Assembly: GCA_030549495.1 (NCBI GenBank)
Contig: JAUIRK010000894.1
Location: forward strand, 868,001 to 932,000
From: Nectonema munidae
Taxonomy: Eukaryota; Nematomorpha; Nectonematoida; Nectonematidae
DNA: 64,000 bases
Reading direction: 5' to 3'
Shown one piece after another: positions 46,970-60,854 of this stretch. The stretch's first letter is position 1. Each line of letters begins with the position of its first letter. Both the position numbers and the translations under genes were made by a program. Under the pieces are notes generated by a model. The model searched no databases and had not been told where the DNA came from. It saw nothing but the letters and a program-made list of their open reading frames with translations.

Positions 46970-47270
46970 TCGTGCAAATTGCAAAGTATGGGTAATAACT
47001 TTTGTAACATCGTATGAGGTAGCAAAATATGAACAGAAAGTTTGATATTTTTTGATTTTTTAAAGAATATTTTTCGATTCTTTGATTACGGAATTTTATT
47101 TTGATTATTTGACAAATATAATATTTAAAATCGTGCAAATTGCAAAGTATAGGTAATAACTTTTGTAACATCGTATGAGGTAGCAAAATATGAACAGAAA
47201 GTTTGATATTTTTTGATTTTTTAAAGAATATTTTTCGATTCTTTGATTACAGAATTTTATTTTGATTATT
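46970..47270. repeat. 161-bp tandem repeat
   Basis: Two units marked by CGTGCAAATTGCAAAGTAT at 46971 and 47132; relatives of 36903-37215. Short minus-strand frames here merely translate the repeat. Confidence 0.75.
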
Positions 47271-47455
47271 TGATAAAATATATTATTTAATATCGTGAAA
47301 AAATAAATAACTTATCTAACATCCTCTCCCCGAATGAGGTATATCAAATCTTACATCTAGCAAAATATGAACTGATAGGTTGGAGATGAATTATCGCGGT
47401 ATACAGGTTGGAGATGAACCATCGTAGTATACAGGTATAATGCAGGGGCGCACAT

Positions 47456-47457
<2 letters not shown>

Positions 47458-47490
<33 letters not shown>

Positions 47491-47502
47491 CCCCCCCCCC
47501 CC
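47458..47502. repeat. 31 G then 13 C homopolymers at the element's left end
   Basis: G run 47458-47488, one A, then C run 47490-47502, directly inside the inverted repeat. The sister element at 24696 has far shorter runs there. Confidence 0.85.
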
Positions 47503-47907
47503 TCAATAATTTTTTTATAAGTAAGAGTTGCTGCTTGTATATAAAACATGTATGCAGACTTTCGAATCCAAACATCATGCCAAGCTGCTCTGAAATTCCT
47601 ATCGAACATATTTTACAGACGATGCGTTAGAGCTATATAATAATAATAATCCATTGCTTCAATATGCACACAATAAGTAAGCAATGTTTATCACAGTGTC
47701 GCCTCTTTATAGTATTTTTGGGCAAACACATGTTAATGATCCACTAGATTTTCTCATCTTCTGTCACAGTCATTCTATTTCTCTTTCTGTCTCCTCTGTT
47801 TTTCTCTTGCGCTTTCTCTGCTAAACTCAATCATTCACTCAAGCTCTCTTTCATTCAAGCCCTCGTCTCTTGTTAAGCCTTCCTATCTCATTCAGTTCTC
47901 TTCTCTC

Positions 47908-48106
47908 CAGTGACGTAGCTAGGGTGGGACATGAGGGGCCGTGCCCACACTCCTATGTACCGCATGGTGCCCCCAGGCATCTTATGCGATATCAGTTTTT
48001 GAAAATTTCTCCAATGAAAGGATCAAGAAAGTATACAAAATGTTGCTCACGTTTTTGTTTTTAAATTGCCCCCCCCCCCATTAACTTTTTTCTGGTTACA
48101 CCACTG
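47908..48106. mobile_element. Nested hAT-type MITE (CAGTGACGTAGC)
   Basis: Counterpart of 25230-25425, flanked by CTTCTCTC (47900-47907) and CTTCTATC (48107-48114). Confidence 0.75.
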
Positions 48107-48599
48107 CTTCTATCTAATTTGCATTTAGAGTTAAATTAAAATAGTTTCCAATTGTTACAATTTTATATTAATGAATATTGTTAGACTCGTGCTAAAATTT
48201 TTTTCAACAAAGGTCATTTAATCTTTATCACTACGTTTGTTACATTTGAAACTTTTATTTTTTCGAGTCAAGAAATTTTTTTAATAGCTATTTGAGAATG
48301 AATATGACTAGCTATTCGGGTTAAAAGCAAGAATACTCTATTTTCTTAATATTTGAGCAGAGATATCTTTTATAATGTTCGATTGTTAAATTTTATAAGT
48401 AACACTGTACATAATCAAATACCTTTTTTAAAGAAAATTTGTTGATTATTATAGTAAAAATATCGAAACAAAACGTTTCAGTTGTTAAAAATGTACTTGA
48501 TCTATTATTTATGACAGCTGTCAGAATTTTATTTGTAGACAAATATTCAAAAAAACGCAATGGTTTTCTTTTCTCGTATACTTTGATTTATGTTAGTTT

Positions 48600-48954
48600 G
48601 GTCCTCGGACATTTCGCCCCATTATTTTCATAAGACAGTTCGTCCCATGGACAATTCGCTCCTCATAAGACAGTTCATCCCATGGACAATTCGCCCCATT
48701 ATTTTCATAAGACATTTTGTTTCATGGACAACTCGCCCGTTATTTTCATAAGATATTTTGTCTCATGGACAATTCTAAAAAATTAAGAGATAAAATGATT
48801 AATTTGAAATAATTTAATAGAGATAAAATAAACAAGAATATAAAATTTTTTAATAATTTTACACATTTAATAAGCAAAGATGGATGAAACAAATAGCCTA
48901 TGAGACAATTTGTCCAGGGGGCAAATTGTTTTTGGGGCGAAATGTCTATCGACC
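48600..48954. mobile_element. Nested MITE, GGTC...GACC family (A2)
   Basis: Copy of 465-819 with the same target duplication. Confidence 0.7.
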
Positions 48955-49985
48955 GTTAGATTAAATAATTTTTTAATTAAAAGGGCTAACTACTTAAATG
49001 TTGGCTTTGCTGTTTATAAAAATTTGAAAATATCAAATAAACTCTAAATCTTTATGCCTCCTATTATTTTGAAATTATTCTGAGAACAGACGGTCCCATT
49101 TTAAAATAGTGAAAATTTATTTATTAGTTTATTTTCTTTCCTTTCTCTCTTATGTTAATTATGTAGCAAATTTTTCAATTTTAAGTAAAAGGTAAGGTAC
49201 AGCGGGTGTATTTTTGTTGACAAGGCACTGATGTACCGCTTATGTCAAACTATGAACAAATTCGTATCGATGAGGAATCGAATCCAGATGCTTCCGTGCT
49301 AAGTCCATCATCTCAACCAACCTGCCATACCACCCATAGAGTATGCTGTAGGGGGGTACGTCAAATTAGTTTCCAAAAACTTAAGTTCTACCCTAAAATT
49401 TTAGTTTTTGTTGAAGCTCTATAACTTTTTATGATAAACTTTTTTTCCTTAAAATTTATTATAAAAGGCAAATCATTGCAAAATGTTAAAAGTTATTTTA
49501 CTTTTTGTGGCTTGTATCAATTTAGCTTTTAAACTATTTTTGAATGATGCTGAGTAAAATGAAATAATGCGATCTTAATTTTTTGTTTGCACAATTATAA
49601 TTTCATTTTATACACTTGCCCCTGAATCAATCACATTTTTTCATATAAACATCGCAGGGTGTCTAGTAGACTCTTTGCCTTTAGACTACATTCACTCATA
49701 AAACTATCCAACCTTCAGTTATTTGTTTTCTCTATGAATCAGATATCCTTTCATCAATTCCTGTAATGTGCCTGGTAGACTACTTCATTTTTCAAATGAA
49801 AAGCCTATTCCACCCCCTAACAATTTTGGATTTTTTTAAACTAGTGTGTATTCTTCTGCAAACTTAATTAAAATATTTTCGCTGGAAGTATAGTATTTAA
49901 ATTCACAAATTTTGTAAAAAAAAATATAAAGTAGTCTTATAAATTTAGGACTTTAGATATGCTCTGAATACACTCTATTTTAAAG

Positions 49986-50994
49986 GGTCGACAGACATTT
50001 TGCCACATATACAATTCGCCCCATAGATGATTCGCCCTATAGACAATTCGCCCAATGGACAAATTGTCTCATAGGCTATTTGTTTCATCCATCTTTGTTT
50101 ATTATATGTGTAAAATTATTAAAAAATTTTATATTCTTGTTTATTTTATCTCTATTAAATTATTCCAAATTAATTATTTTATCTGTTAATTTTTTTATCA
50201 CTTTTAAATAATTTTAAATTATTGATGATGAATTTGAAGAAAAAGATAATTACAATGATATTACAATTACAAAATATTAATTTTTATTTTGTTTAAAAGT
50301 TTTAAATATTTATTTCATTTATAAAATAACTGCCTTTCAAAAAAATTCTTAAAAAACTAAATAAAATTAAAATATAGCTATTTTATTGAGATGAGTTGTG
50401 GTATTAGGCAAAATGTTCATATGCCAAACCGTTTTACGAAAAATAGTCTTATGAAAAAAGCGTAAAAGAGTCTAAAAAAATTGAAAAAACGGTTTTATAA
50501 AACAATAGTGCTAATTGATCTGCATAAATAGAGTAAATTGTCTATGGCAAGAATTGTATTATAAAAATAGAGCAAATTTTTAATGGAAAGAATTGTCTTA
50601 TAAAAATAGGACTGGAAGTTTTATAAAAATAATAGAGCGCATTCTCTTATAAAAATAATGGAGCAAATTGAGCATGAGGCAAATCGTCTTATGAAAATTA
50701 TGAGGGGAATTATTTTATGAAAATAATGGGGCAAATTGTTTTATGAAAATAGTTAGGCGAATTGTCCATGAGACAAAATGTCTTATGAAAATAATGGGGC
50801 GAATTGTCCATGAGACAAAATTTCTTATGAAAATAATGGGGTGAATTGTCCATGGGACGAACGGTCTTATGAAAATAATGGGGCGAATTGTCCTATGAAA
50901 ATAATGGGGCGAATTGTCCATGGGACGAACTGTCTTATGAAAATAATGGGGCGAATTGTCTTATAAAAAGAATGGGGCTAAATGTCTGAGGACC
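49986..50994. mobile_element. Nested 1.0-kb GGTC...GACC element (A2)
   Basis: Copy of 1848-2856, including the roughly 42-bp repeat array near its right end. Confidence 0.72.
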
Positions 50995-51239
50995 ATTTAA
51001 AGGATTGCTTGAATATTTGGTCTCCCGTGGTATTTCCAGACCACTAATTTTGAAAATTGCAACAAAAAAATTTCGCCCCCCCCAATAATTTTGAGGATGT
51101 GCGCCCCTGGTATAATGTATATAGGTAATAACTTATGTAGCATCGTCTCCCCGAATGAGGTATATCAAATCTTACATCTAGCAGAATGTGAACAGAAAGT
51201 TGAACATTGTCTCCCTAGTTATTTGTACATGGAATAGAA

Positions 51240-51376
51240 ACCATCGTAGTATACAGGTTGGAGATGAATCATCGTAGTATACAGGTTGGAGATGAATCAT
51301 TGTAGTATATAGTTTGGAGATGAATCATCGTAGAATACAGGTTGGAGAAGAATCATCGTAATATACGGGTTGGAGA
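51240..51376. repeat. 28-bp minisatellite (A2)
   Basis: Same five units as at 3102-3238. Confidence 0.85.
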
Positions 51377-51649
51377 TAACAAGCAAGTTGTCTACCCTCG
51401 TTCAACCGTAAAGGTTATGAGATATATATATATATATATTATATATATATAACATAAGCAAATTTTTTGAAAATCTGAAAAAGTTTATGTGATGGCAAAA
51501 AACTGAATTCATATTTGAATTCTACGACTAAAACTTGGTTAGAATCTGCTAAAAAATCTTTCGCCAAAAAAATCGTGTTGACATCGATGGTTATCAGTAC
51601 GACAAACTAAAAGAATTTATAACTACAATTCATTATCAATGCACTAGAC

Positions 51650-54041
51650 CAGCGTTTCTCAACCTTTGACAGCCCATGGCTCCCTTCACCGAGTGGTTAA
51701 CACTCTTGGCCCCCTGCCCTTCAAAAAAATAAATTTTGTTTTATGTTGTTTATCCAGTCACTAAAATTATAAACTTAAATAAAAATTTTTATTGAACAGT
51801 ATAATCAATGGGACACTTGCTGTTGAGCTCGTGTGACCAGGCCTCTTATGTCCGGCTTTGTTTTGGACACAGCAAGGCGAATATCATTCCTAACATCAAG
51901 ACGGTTTCTGGACTTTGTTTTGATCGTCGCCAGGTCAGAAAATCCAGATTCGCAAAGATATATTGTAGCGAATTGAACGTGCATTTCGGATGCCTTCTTG
52001 CTGAGCTTTGGATACGCATCCTGAACAGACAACCAGAAGTTGGAAAGATATTTTCTGTTACTGAAGGCCAGCTTCATTGCTTTCGAGACTTTAAACTCTG
52101 CGAGCTCCTCTGCTTCGTCTTCAGTAGGTTTAATTTCCGTGTTAAATGGGTCTTTGTGCCATAGAACATCTAATGGGGCATTGTCGAAATAAGATTTGAA
52201 CTCGGAGAAGAGAATGTGGAGATGTTTGATAATGTAATTTTTGATGCCGATGGGAAGTTCAATCTTTTTTGTCTGAAGATGCTCGTCCAATAAAGGAAAC
52301 GAAGCTGTGGATCCGGCTTCAATTCGTGCCTGCCAGACTGTTATTCGAGCAGACATTCCTGTAAGCTTGTCTTGAACGTCACTGACTGTGACATCATGGC
52401 CCTGCAAAGACTGGTTCATTTCATTTAGTCTACCGAATATATCGGCTAGGTAGGCAAGCATCATGACGAACTCTTCATTCTTGAAGTGGACATGAAGATA
52501 GTTTTCATTCTCTTGCAGGAAAATTTCCGTCTCCAACCGAAGTTCATACAACCGAGAAAGGCATTTTCCCCTCGATAACCAACGAACTTTGGTATAAAAC
52601 AAAAGTCCCACATGTTGCGCTCCCATTTCGTTGGCCAGAAGTTGGAACAGCCGATGATTTTTGGCCTTTGCACGAATGAAGTTGATTACTTTGACAGCAA
52701 TGTCCAGTACTTCTAACAAACGCGGCGGCAGAGTTTTTGACGCAAGAGCATATCGGTGTAGTGAACAGTGGGAAGATGTTACGTGGGGCCATTCATTCTT
52801 CACAAGCGCGACGAACCCTCCTTTAACGCTAATCATCGCCGGGGCACCATCAGTACAGATATGCTTGAAATTCTGCCAACTTAGTCCATTCATTTCAAAA
52901 AACGAGTCCACGATGGCTTTGACATTTTTTGCTGTTGTTGTAGTTGGAGGGTATTGCAGAATAAAATTCTTCCTTCATTTTCCCTTCTTTCTCGTAGCGA
53001 GCAAAGGCAATCAACTGGCTTTCCATAGCGGTGTCAGTAGACTCATCAAGTTGAAGGCTAGCCTGAAGCGTGCTTTGCTTAATTTCATAACAAATTTGAC
53101 GACACACATCAGCGGCCATGTCATCAATCCGTCGACGAATTGTGTCATTAGATAGCGAAACTTGCTGAATTTTCTTTTTTGCCTCTGATCCGATCATTAG
53201 TTCCACCATTTTTTCTGTACATGGCTTGATAAGTTCCTCAGCAATATTGTGAGGTTTCTTGCACTTTACAATTTGGTAAGCTACTTCGTAGCTAGATTGA
53301 AGAGCTGGTTTTTCTTCTGGCCGGAATCCAAATTTTGGAAGCGTCGCTTCACGGTCGTACCGTGCTCGTTTTGTAAGCAGAGCATCAATACTATCATCTT
53401 TCTTTTGAGGATGCAACTTGTCGCGATGGTTTGAAAGTTTAGAAGGACGTAGTGATGCATTTGCCATCACTACTGAGCAATGCAGACATTGTGCACAGTC
53501 CATGCCGTCTCGAATTACTTTCGTAAATCCAAAACTGACGTAGCTGTCATTCCATTTTCGAACTTTCGACATCCGAAAACAAATAATAACAAAACAAAGT
53601 TAAAAATTTGGCTTGAAAAAATTAGATTTAATCAAAAGAAATTTAACTAAAGAAAATATTAGATTTGATCAAAAAGTAAAAGACAAAAAAAATTTACAAT
53701 TTACAAAAAAGAAGAAATAGATTAAGCCTTTCTTTGATTACTTTGCAGAAACAGTGTTAATAAGAGAGCAAAAAAAATTTATAAACAGTTTTTTTTCTAT
53801 CAGCCATTTTTATAGTAAGGACGATAAAAAAACAAGAAAAAAAATCTTAAAAAATTCAAATTTTTTTAGTTTAAAAAAAACTTTCAAATTAATTGAAAAA
53901 ACACTTCTCTTATGACCGCAGTTTTCTTACACTTCAAGCTTCTGCATTTTAAATTACATTTTCTAGTGTTAGCTTGTGGCCCCTAGGTTAAAGGCCTGTG
54001 GCCCCCTTGGGGGGCCATGGGCCCCCGGTTGAGAAACGCTG
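51650..54041 (-). mobile_element. hAT transposon, disabled copy (A2)
   Basis: A 2392-bp copy of 3510-5902 carried by the block duplication; same ends and same CACTAGAC/CCCTAGAC flanks (51642-51649 and 54042-54049). The transposase has acquired two single-base deletions, so this copy is non-autonomous, though its ends remain intact. Confidence 0.95.
51805..53572 (-). pseudogene. hAT transposase, frameshifted
   Basis: Same 589-codon gene as 3665-5434, but one C (near 52947) and one A (near 52965) are missing. The reading frame breaks between an N-terminal 225-codon frame (52895-53572; BED finger and first catalytic Asp, with altered last residues) and a C-terminal 368-codon frame (51805-52911; CTDGAPAM onward). 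There is also Y for D at residue 509. Both deletions are close together in a run-rich stretch, so sequencing error is possible. If real, this copy would rely on transposase from the intact copies. Confidence 0.9.
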
Positions 54042-55128
54042 CCCTAGACCCTCATGTTCAGGTAAATAATATTCAATTTTTACAATTCTCTTTTTAACCT
54101 TTGCAAGCTAATATAAGTTATGTAATACAACTCAATAACTTTTATAATTCCAATACTTTTAAGTTTAAGGCTTTTTACAAATTAATTTTTTTTTAATTTT
54201 GAATTCTAAAAACCAATAAAATTTTTTATTTCTAACAGCTATCAATAAAAATTTCACAAGAGTATAAATTATCTAAAAAAGTTACTCTTAATTTTAATTT
54301 TTATATATTTTTAATAGTACCATTGGTTTAATCAACAAGTGTTGTTTTTCCTTAATGATAAGTAAGAATAAGTCGATTCTTTCAAAAATTAATAAATTTC
54401 AAAAATGTTTATTATTTTACGTTATAAACATGATCGGATAATTGCCAATGTAAACTTTGTCATTAGGAAAACTTTCAGAACGCAAATAAATGTTTCAATT
54501 AATTTTTTGTAACATAACTATTGTTATTTTCTTAATTCTGGTACATACACATCAGCATTATACACTGAAATACTTAAATCTCAAAAACCGAAGTACAGCG
54601 GATTTCAAGCAGTGCTTTAGGGATTTGAACAACTAAGAAATACGATCTTTAGAAAATTTAATATTATGTAAACTACTGCTTTAATCTGAAAATTTGATTT
54701 TAAAAATTATCCTAATGAATAAAATCTATTTCCTAGTTTTTTTCACTCTAATAAAAATCGTTCTCTTTTTTATAATTGGTATTTATTTTTGCCCAACCCA
54801 TCACTCTTTTTCACGTTTTTTGTTCACTCATTATATTCATGAAAAATCGTATCGAAAGTATGAATTATTCTTTCTGCTACGAGCTTATTTATGAATAGAT
54901 TTTCACGTAGTGATATCTTTTTATGTTGTGAGTCGTCCATTTTTATCTTTGCTTGTTGCAAAAATTACTCATAATAAAAAGGATGAAATTTGCGTTTATG
55001 CAACTTTTTGCTTAGTTTTTGTCTCTAAAGTTTGTCTGGTGGTTTCGCGTAGTGATAAAAATCATGGGTATCAATAAGGGCATCTGACGAAAAATTCCAA
55101 ATGCCTTTGCTACTTTCATATGATCATA

Positions 55129-57525
55129 CCTGTCAATCTAAAAATTTTAAAATCTGGAGATTTTCAGTGTAATATGGAAAAAACCGGGAGAAATGAATTG
55201 TTTTGCATAGTTATTGTTCAAAAAACAAATATTATCATGTGTATTTGACTTTTTTGAATTGACACAAAATAGCGATATTATTATTATAATTAAAGTTACA
55301 AAAAGTATTTTTTGAAGAAGAAATAAACTAATAAGAATACTGACATTTTTCAGTGTTGTATATTACAGTTGCTTTTTTTTGAAAGTTTGAGTAATTCTTC
55401 ATCTGTTCTCCAATCATAACAATTATTTTCTTTTTCTGGGTTATTTGCTTTCATAGTCAAAATGCTTGACAGCGTACCATCTAACTTCAAAGAAGATCCG
55501 GTATCTGTTTTATTTTTCTTTCTAATGCTAAATAGTCTCTCACGACTTGCATTACTATTTAGAAGATTGAATGTTTTGGATGGAACAAGAACCAAAGTAG
55601 CAACGGAAGGAAGAATTTTAAATCTGTCTAAGTTCCAGGAATTTTCATTTTAGCAAAGTAGTGCCATAAAACATATATTCGATAATGAACATTTTTTGGC
55701 CTCCATCATCAACACTAACTACTATTTCTGCTTCAATCCAAGCATTATTTCCAATTTCACGAGCAGATAAAGATTGGTAATCGACAAATTCTTCGAACAA
55801 TGAGTCATGGTTGATACTTTTTATAAAAATTTGGGTCGAAAACTTTTCAAGAAAAAATTCAACTTGAGAACATTCACTTTTGTCCCTTTGAACAACGTCA
55901 ACCTATGAACTGTTGAGTACAACTTTGTCTTCAAGTGAAAAATTTTTTTGAATATACAAAAGCGCTTCTTTATCATAAACTTGAGTAGCTTGAATGAATT
56001 TATTATAGTTTTCTTCTGTTATTTTTCCAGAATTTAGCAATGTGTTTAACTTAAATTTTGTTAATCAACCAAGAAAAATTGTTTTAGGCTCTATAAAAAC
56101 AGAAGTATCAGACAAATTGAGGTTCAATACAGAATTGATGCTTTTTAAAGTCGTTTTTCTATAGAAGATTTAAGTAAATGTAGTGAAGGTTCTTCTCGTT
56201 GAAGAAGTAAATTAAAATTGGTAAATAAACTAATTGTTGACTGCATGAAGAACAAAGCAGGTTCCAGCAACGGATTGTCAAACCATGATGTTAGTCTTTG
56301 TTGAAAGATTCACTTAAAAAGTATGATCTCAAGCTTGGAAAGTTTTTAAGACTTTCTGTGCATTTTTCTAAAGAAATCCATCTTATCCGGAGGTGCTTCA
56401 AAACAGAACGATATTCTTGGTTACAAAATTCAAAGTATTCTAAAAGCTTCCTTTTTCGTTTAGTGCTTCTATCAAACCAGTAATAACAGTCTACACAAAG
56501 ATCTTCTAAGTTGAATCCAATATATTCGCTGAAAGCATCATTAGCGTGACTTGCAGCAATGTGAGCCAAATGGCATGGACAACCGCCTACAAAAATACTT
56601 TCATTTTTCTCTAAAAATCTTGAAGCAATTGAATTCCATTTTCTAATTATTACGTTTGCGTTATCAACACCCAAACCAGTACAATTATGCCAAGGCTTTT
56701 TAAAATTATGCCATCTGATTTAAAAGCATTGTCAATCTGCTCAAAAATTTTGAAAGCCTTTCCTGCATTCTTTCCTTCAGTTGAACACATTCTGTAGAAA
56801 TTGTTTGATATTTTCTGAAGTGGCTATGGGCAAATTATGCTGAACTAAAAAGTTTGTTACCATAATGCTGTTAAGACGTTTTTATAGAATCACTTTCCGT
56901 ATTCTCAACGATTAGTAAAGGAAAGCTTTTTTGAGTTTTCCAAGAAGATTGGGCTTGTTGATGCGATTGCGTGCTACAGTGTTCTTTCACATCTTTCAGA
57001 CCCTGAATACCGCAACTTAACTGTTTTCCCTTTCATAGGGTAAGTCACTTTCCATTCATTTTTAAAGGATACTTTGCATTTTAAAGAACCAGAAAATTTC
57101 TTTTCAGATGCGTGAAGAATGTTAGAGTTACTTTCTAAATTAGAATCATGCTCTACAGTAGATTCATCTTTTTGTCTTATTTTAGATTTTCTTTTAGACT
57201 TCTTTTAGATTAAAGTTCGACTATAAAAATCTAACAAAATACAGAAAATGTTCAATTAATAAATTTATTGATCTATTAACAACTTTTAGTGCAAAACTTT
57301 TTAAAATATTAATGAAAAATGTTATTTTTAAATGAAAATACCAGCATTCAATAGCATAAAGAAAATAATAAATATTTAGAAAATTATATTCAAACTAAAA
57401 TTTTTGTTTTTCACTTGATCCAAGATTGAAACTTAAAAATCGGGAGATTAAAACTAAAAAACTGGAGATCGGGAGATATTAAGCAAAACCTGGAGTCTCC
57501 GGGGTATACCGGGAGACTTGACAGG
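55129..57525 (-). mobile_element. Fossil hAT-like element (ZMYM6-like), A2
   Basis: Copy of 6991-9386. Transposase fragments at 55350-55595 (C-terminal SSLKLDGTLSS) and 56291-56674 (GCPCHLAHIAAS, DLCVDCYYWF) share the damage of A1, apart from small indels and one residue. Confidence 0.65.
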
Positions 57526-57573
57526 TCTCAATTCCAATTTTCTTTATCAACACATCGTTGGCAATCCTATCTT

Positions 57574-58157
57574 TCAGCGTCTTTCCCCGCACATCATTCT
57601 AATCATTCTCATCTCAGTTGTTTGTAGCCTTCTCGTGTCAGCCTTCTTCATCACCCAGCATTCAGAACCGTAACAAATCGTTCTTCTAACGCACACTTTA
57701 TACAGTCTTGCTTTTAGTTCGTCAGATAAAAAATTTCCACACAGTAAGCAGGATAATTCCTTGAACTTTTTCCAACCTAGGCGTATTCGCGCTCTTACGC
57801 TACTAGAAACATCACTATTGCAATTGATCATATCGTCCAAATAACATAAATCATCAACAACATCGAACGTATCATCTCCTAATTTGAATTTTTCAACAAG
57901 AGTACTTACGCTGTCTCTATTTTTGCACTTTCTACAAACAAAGCCACTAACTGCAGAAAGAGAGCCCTTTATAGAGGAACATCTTTTGTGAACCCACTTA
58001 TTACAAGTCATACATAAAATGGCGTTTCATTACTCTCAGTCCACATAATGAACAGAAGTCGACACTAATCACTTCCATGACACAATTAGTTTTATTACTC
58101 ACGATCATCACTTTGGTCTTTGCTACATTTATTTTGAATAAGTAAGGTCGTATATCA
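57574..58157 (-). pseudogene. LINE ORF2 3'-end fragment (A2)
   Basis: Copy of 9435-10018; the 145-codon part (57574-58011) is unchanged. Confidence 0.78.
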
Positions 58158-58220
58158 TACTTCAATAAGCTAAATCTATTCTACAGAATAGAATACTAGG
58201 CAAAACTGAACAATTGAGAC

Positions 58221-60770
58221 CAGAGGTCAGCAACCTTTTTGTTCTAGAGCCATTTTCCACACCTATTTTCCAAAAAAACCAGTCTAGAGCCACAAAAACT
58301 AAAAACTTACTAAGAAAAGAGGTGAGGACATTATATCTTGAACCTTGAGGCAAAATTAAAATTAATTAATTATAAATCAAGTTTTTTGTTATAATTTCAA
58401 AAATAAATGCGATTTTTTTTTAAGTTCACAGCATTTTTTGTGTCAGGAAGGAGTATAAGATGTTTTCATTTTGAAACAAGGATTCAAAATTTCATCTGTG
58501 AGACGCGAGGAATAATAAAATTATTTTTTGAAAATTTCCATTTTAACCCATTTACGACCAATGTTCCTATTTTGGAACATAAGTAATTTCATCTTCGTCT
58601 GCTTTTTTCAATGACTTTGAATATAAATCGTCTGCGTTTTTTTAGATATCGTCTGCTTTGCTTGGTCTTAAATGGGTTAAGTATGTCTTTATTATTTACA
58701 CATTTAAATATATAATAAGGTCTGGCAAGTTGTTTCCTCGGAGGTCATACCAGACCTCTAATGTAAGTACCTTGTCAAATCAAATTTTGTTTAGATGGCG
58801 TTAAATTTAAATTATTTTTTGTGATTTGATAAAACTTATTTTCTAATTTTTTTTTATGAAATCATACGATTAGAAATTAATGAAATTTTATCTTAAGTCA
58901 AAAATATTTCAAAATACAAAAAAAAATGTGACCTATTTTAGAATTATAGACCGAATCTCTGAATGAGGGTTCATAAAAAAATAATGGGCCTTTAAATTTT
59001 TTTTCAAGTTGAAAATTACATATGGTTTTCATATCGGATTACATATTTTTTATTAAGTGAAAAATACCTTAAGTTCGAAGATGGAGTAAAGAGCCATGAT
59101 TCGTACTGCGAGGGTTAAAGATTTGCCATACCACAAATCCTCGTTTATATTTTGCATGATATTCAAAAAATTTTAATACAATGAAATCAGAATAAGTAAA
59201 TAATTACTTAAAATATCATAACTATCAAACAATATGTTCTGACCTGGATATGGTTTTACTATCTACATGTTGTATAGTAGAACGCATAGTTTTATTGAAA
59301 CTATACTGAAAAGTACAGTAAAACAGTAATTTTATGTAAGTTATGTAAAAATATTTTTACACTAACTTGTACAAAGAATAAAGTTCTTGCTGGTTAATTA
59401 TGGGATTTAATGTAGGTTTCTATGTAGAGAAAAGAAAGCTTTATAAGATAGAATGATGAAATATTTTTCAAGATTTAGTATTCTTAAAAATATTTGATGA
59501 ATACGTTAAAAAATAGGTGCAAAATTTTGTAAAAAAAGTTTTTGAATAAAATATTCCAAAACGGAATACATTTTCAAATGTCAAAAAAGTAGGTATAAAT
59601 ATAGACTATTTTGATTAATTTTACATAAATATTTTACAAAATAATCATTTTTGTATTTTTTTACATTTTATGTAATCGCTAAGACATTTCACAAAAAAAC
59701 ATGTTTTGCACCTTCTCAATGATTTATCAAATCAATAAAGTGTTCTTGAATTAAAAAATTTTATAAGGCCAGATTACTAATCGAGATTATAAACTGGTTT
59801 TAATAAATTGAAAATTTTTGTAGATTAAGAAAATATAGGAAATTTTTTGGCTATGATAGGCTACAGGTTTTTAATGTCATCCAGGACATTTTCATCAATA
59901 AATATTTTCGAAAATTTAGAAAAAAATCCGTACATCTAAGAGAAGACGTTACAGTTATTATCGAACCTAATAATCAGAAAAGAATTAAATTATGGGCAAA
60001 AAATTAAACAATAGGTGGATTATAGTGAATTGAACATATTAGAAATATGGGAAGTTGAAATTACAAATGAATTTGCTAGAAATTAAAGTCAATTTTTTTT
60101 TCAATAAAATTAACAATTATAGAACGATAGATATGATATGTGATAAAGTACATTGAGTTAAAAGAAATAATTAAAAAATTTCATATCATTTACGTGAAAG
60201 GTAGTAGTTGGAATAAAAATAAATTTGATTTCAAAATACACCTGAATAATAGGTTAATTTTTTGAATTATTAAGCCTGATGGTTTCGCACAGTAAAATAA
60301 AATCACTGGTATTAATAAGAGCATCTGATGAAAAATTCCAAATGTTTTGTAACTTTAATATGAAACAAAATACTTTGACAGAACACAGCACAACGTACAG
60401 CGTGCGTTTATATTAGTAACATGATAAGTGTAATAAAACATAACGATTTACAAATGCACGATAGAAATTTGTTAGATAGGAGTGATAAAATTAAGTAAAA
60501 TATATATTTGCTAAAGGAAAAGTGAGCTCACAAACATATAAGGAAAAAAATGGATAGGAGAAATTTTGATATAATGTGTTCTCTAAAAACTATATAAGTA
60601 AAGTTGATGAAGACATATGATATAGTTTATTGAAGGAAATCAAATAATAAAAGTGAAGAAATAGGAATATATACATGTTCATAAAAATAAAACCAATACA
60701 AAATTTTGAATTTACTTATTATAAAAATAAAATATAGAGTATTTAGATTGAAAAAACTCAAAATAGTTAC
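58221..60770. other. AT-rich, no gene seen (A2)
   Basis: Counterpart of 10082-12633: a one-ended hAT piece at 58221, the solo AGGTCTGGCAAG end at about 58694-58761, then intron-like AT-rich DNA. Confidence 0.5.
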
Positions 60771-60854
60771 CTCATAGGGCTTATCTCCAGTGTGAGTTCG
60801 AACATGACGAATTAAATCGCTATTATAAGAACATCTTTTTCCACAAGTTTGGCA
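60771..60854 (-). CDS. Single C2H2 zinc-finger exon, copy 3
   Basis: Identical in sequence and splice sites to 12634-12717, as expected from the recent block duplication: 84 nt, CQTCGKR to HTGDKPYE, helix Y-N-S-D-L-I-R, cysteine at the core phenylalanine position. It lies 25.9 kb from copy 2 in the same orientation. If all three exons belong to one gene on the minus strand, they would be used in the order 60771, 34890, 12634. Confidence 0.73.

Larger units (their letters stand above)
47443..51109. mobile_element. CAGGGG hAT-like element (complete, 3667 bp)
   Basis: Ends CAGGGGCGCACATCC and GGATGTGCGCCCCTG with perfect 8-bp duplication GTATAATG (47435-47442 and 51110-51117). The empty site is at 37280-37287. 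Non-coding. It holds nested elements at 47908-48106, 48600-48954, about 49195-49357 (SINE-like) and 49986-50994. It is the complete form of the element cut by the window start, so block A contains this insertion. Confidence 0.93.

Noticed and set aside
47357-47609. Frames containing long proline and glycine runs near 23626, 43508 and 47357
   Set aside because: They exist only because G/C homopolymers translate to Gly or Pro; no conserved sequence otherwise.
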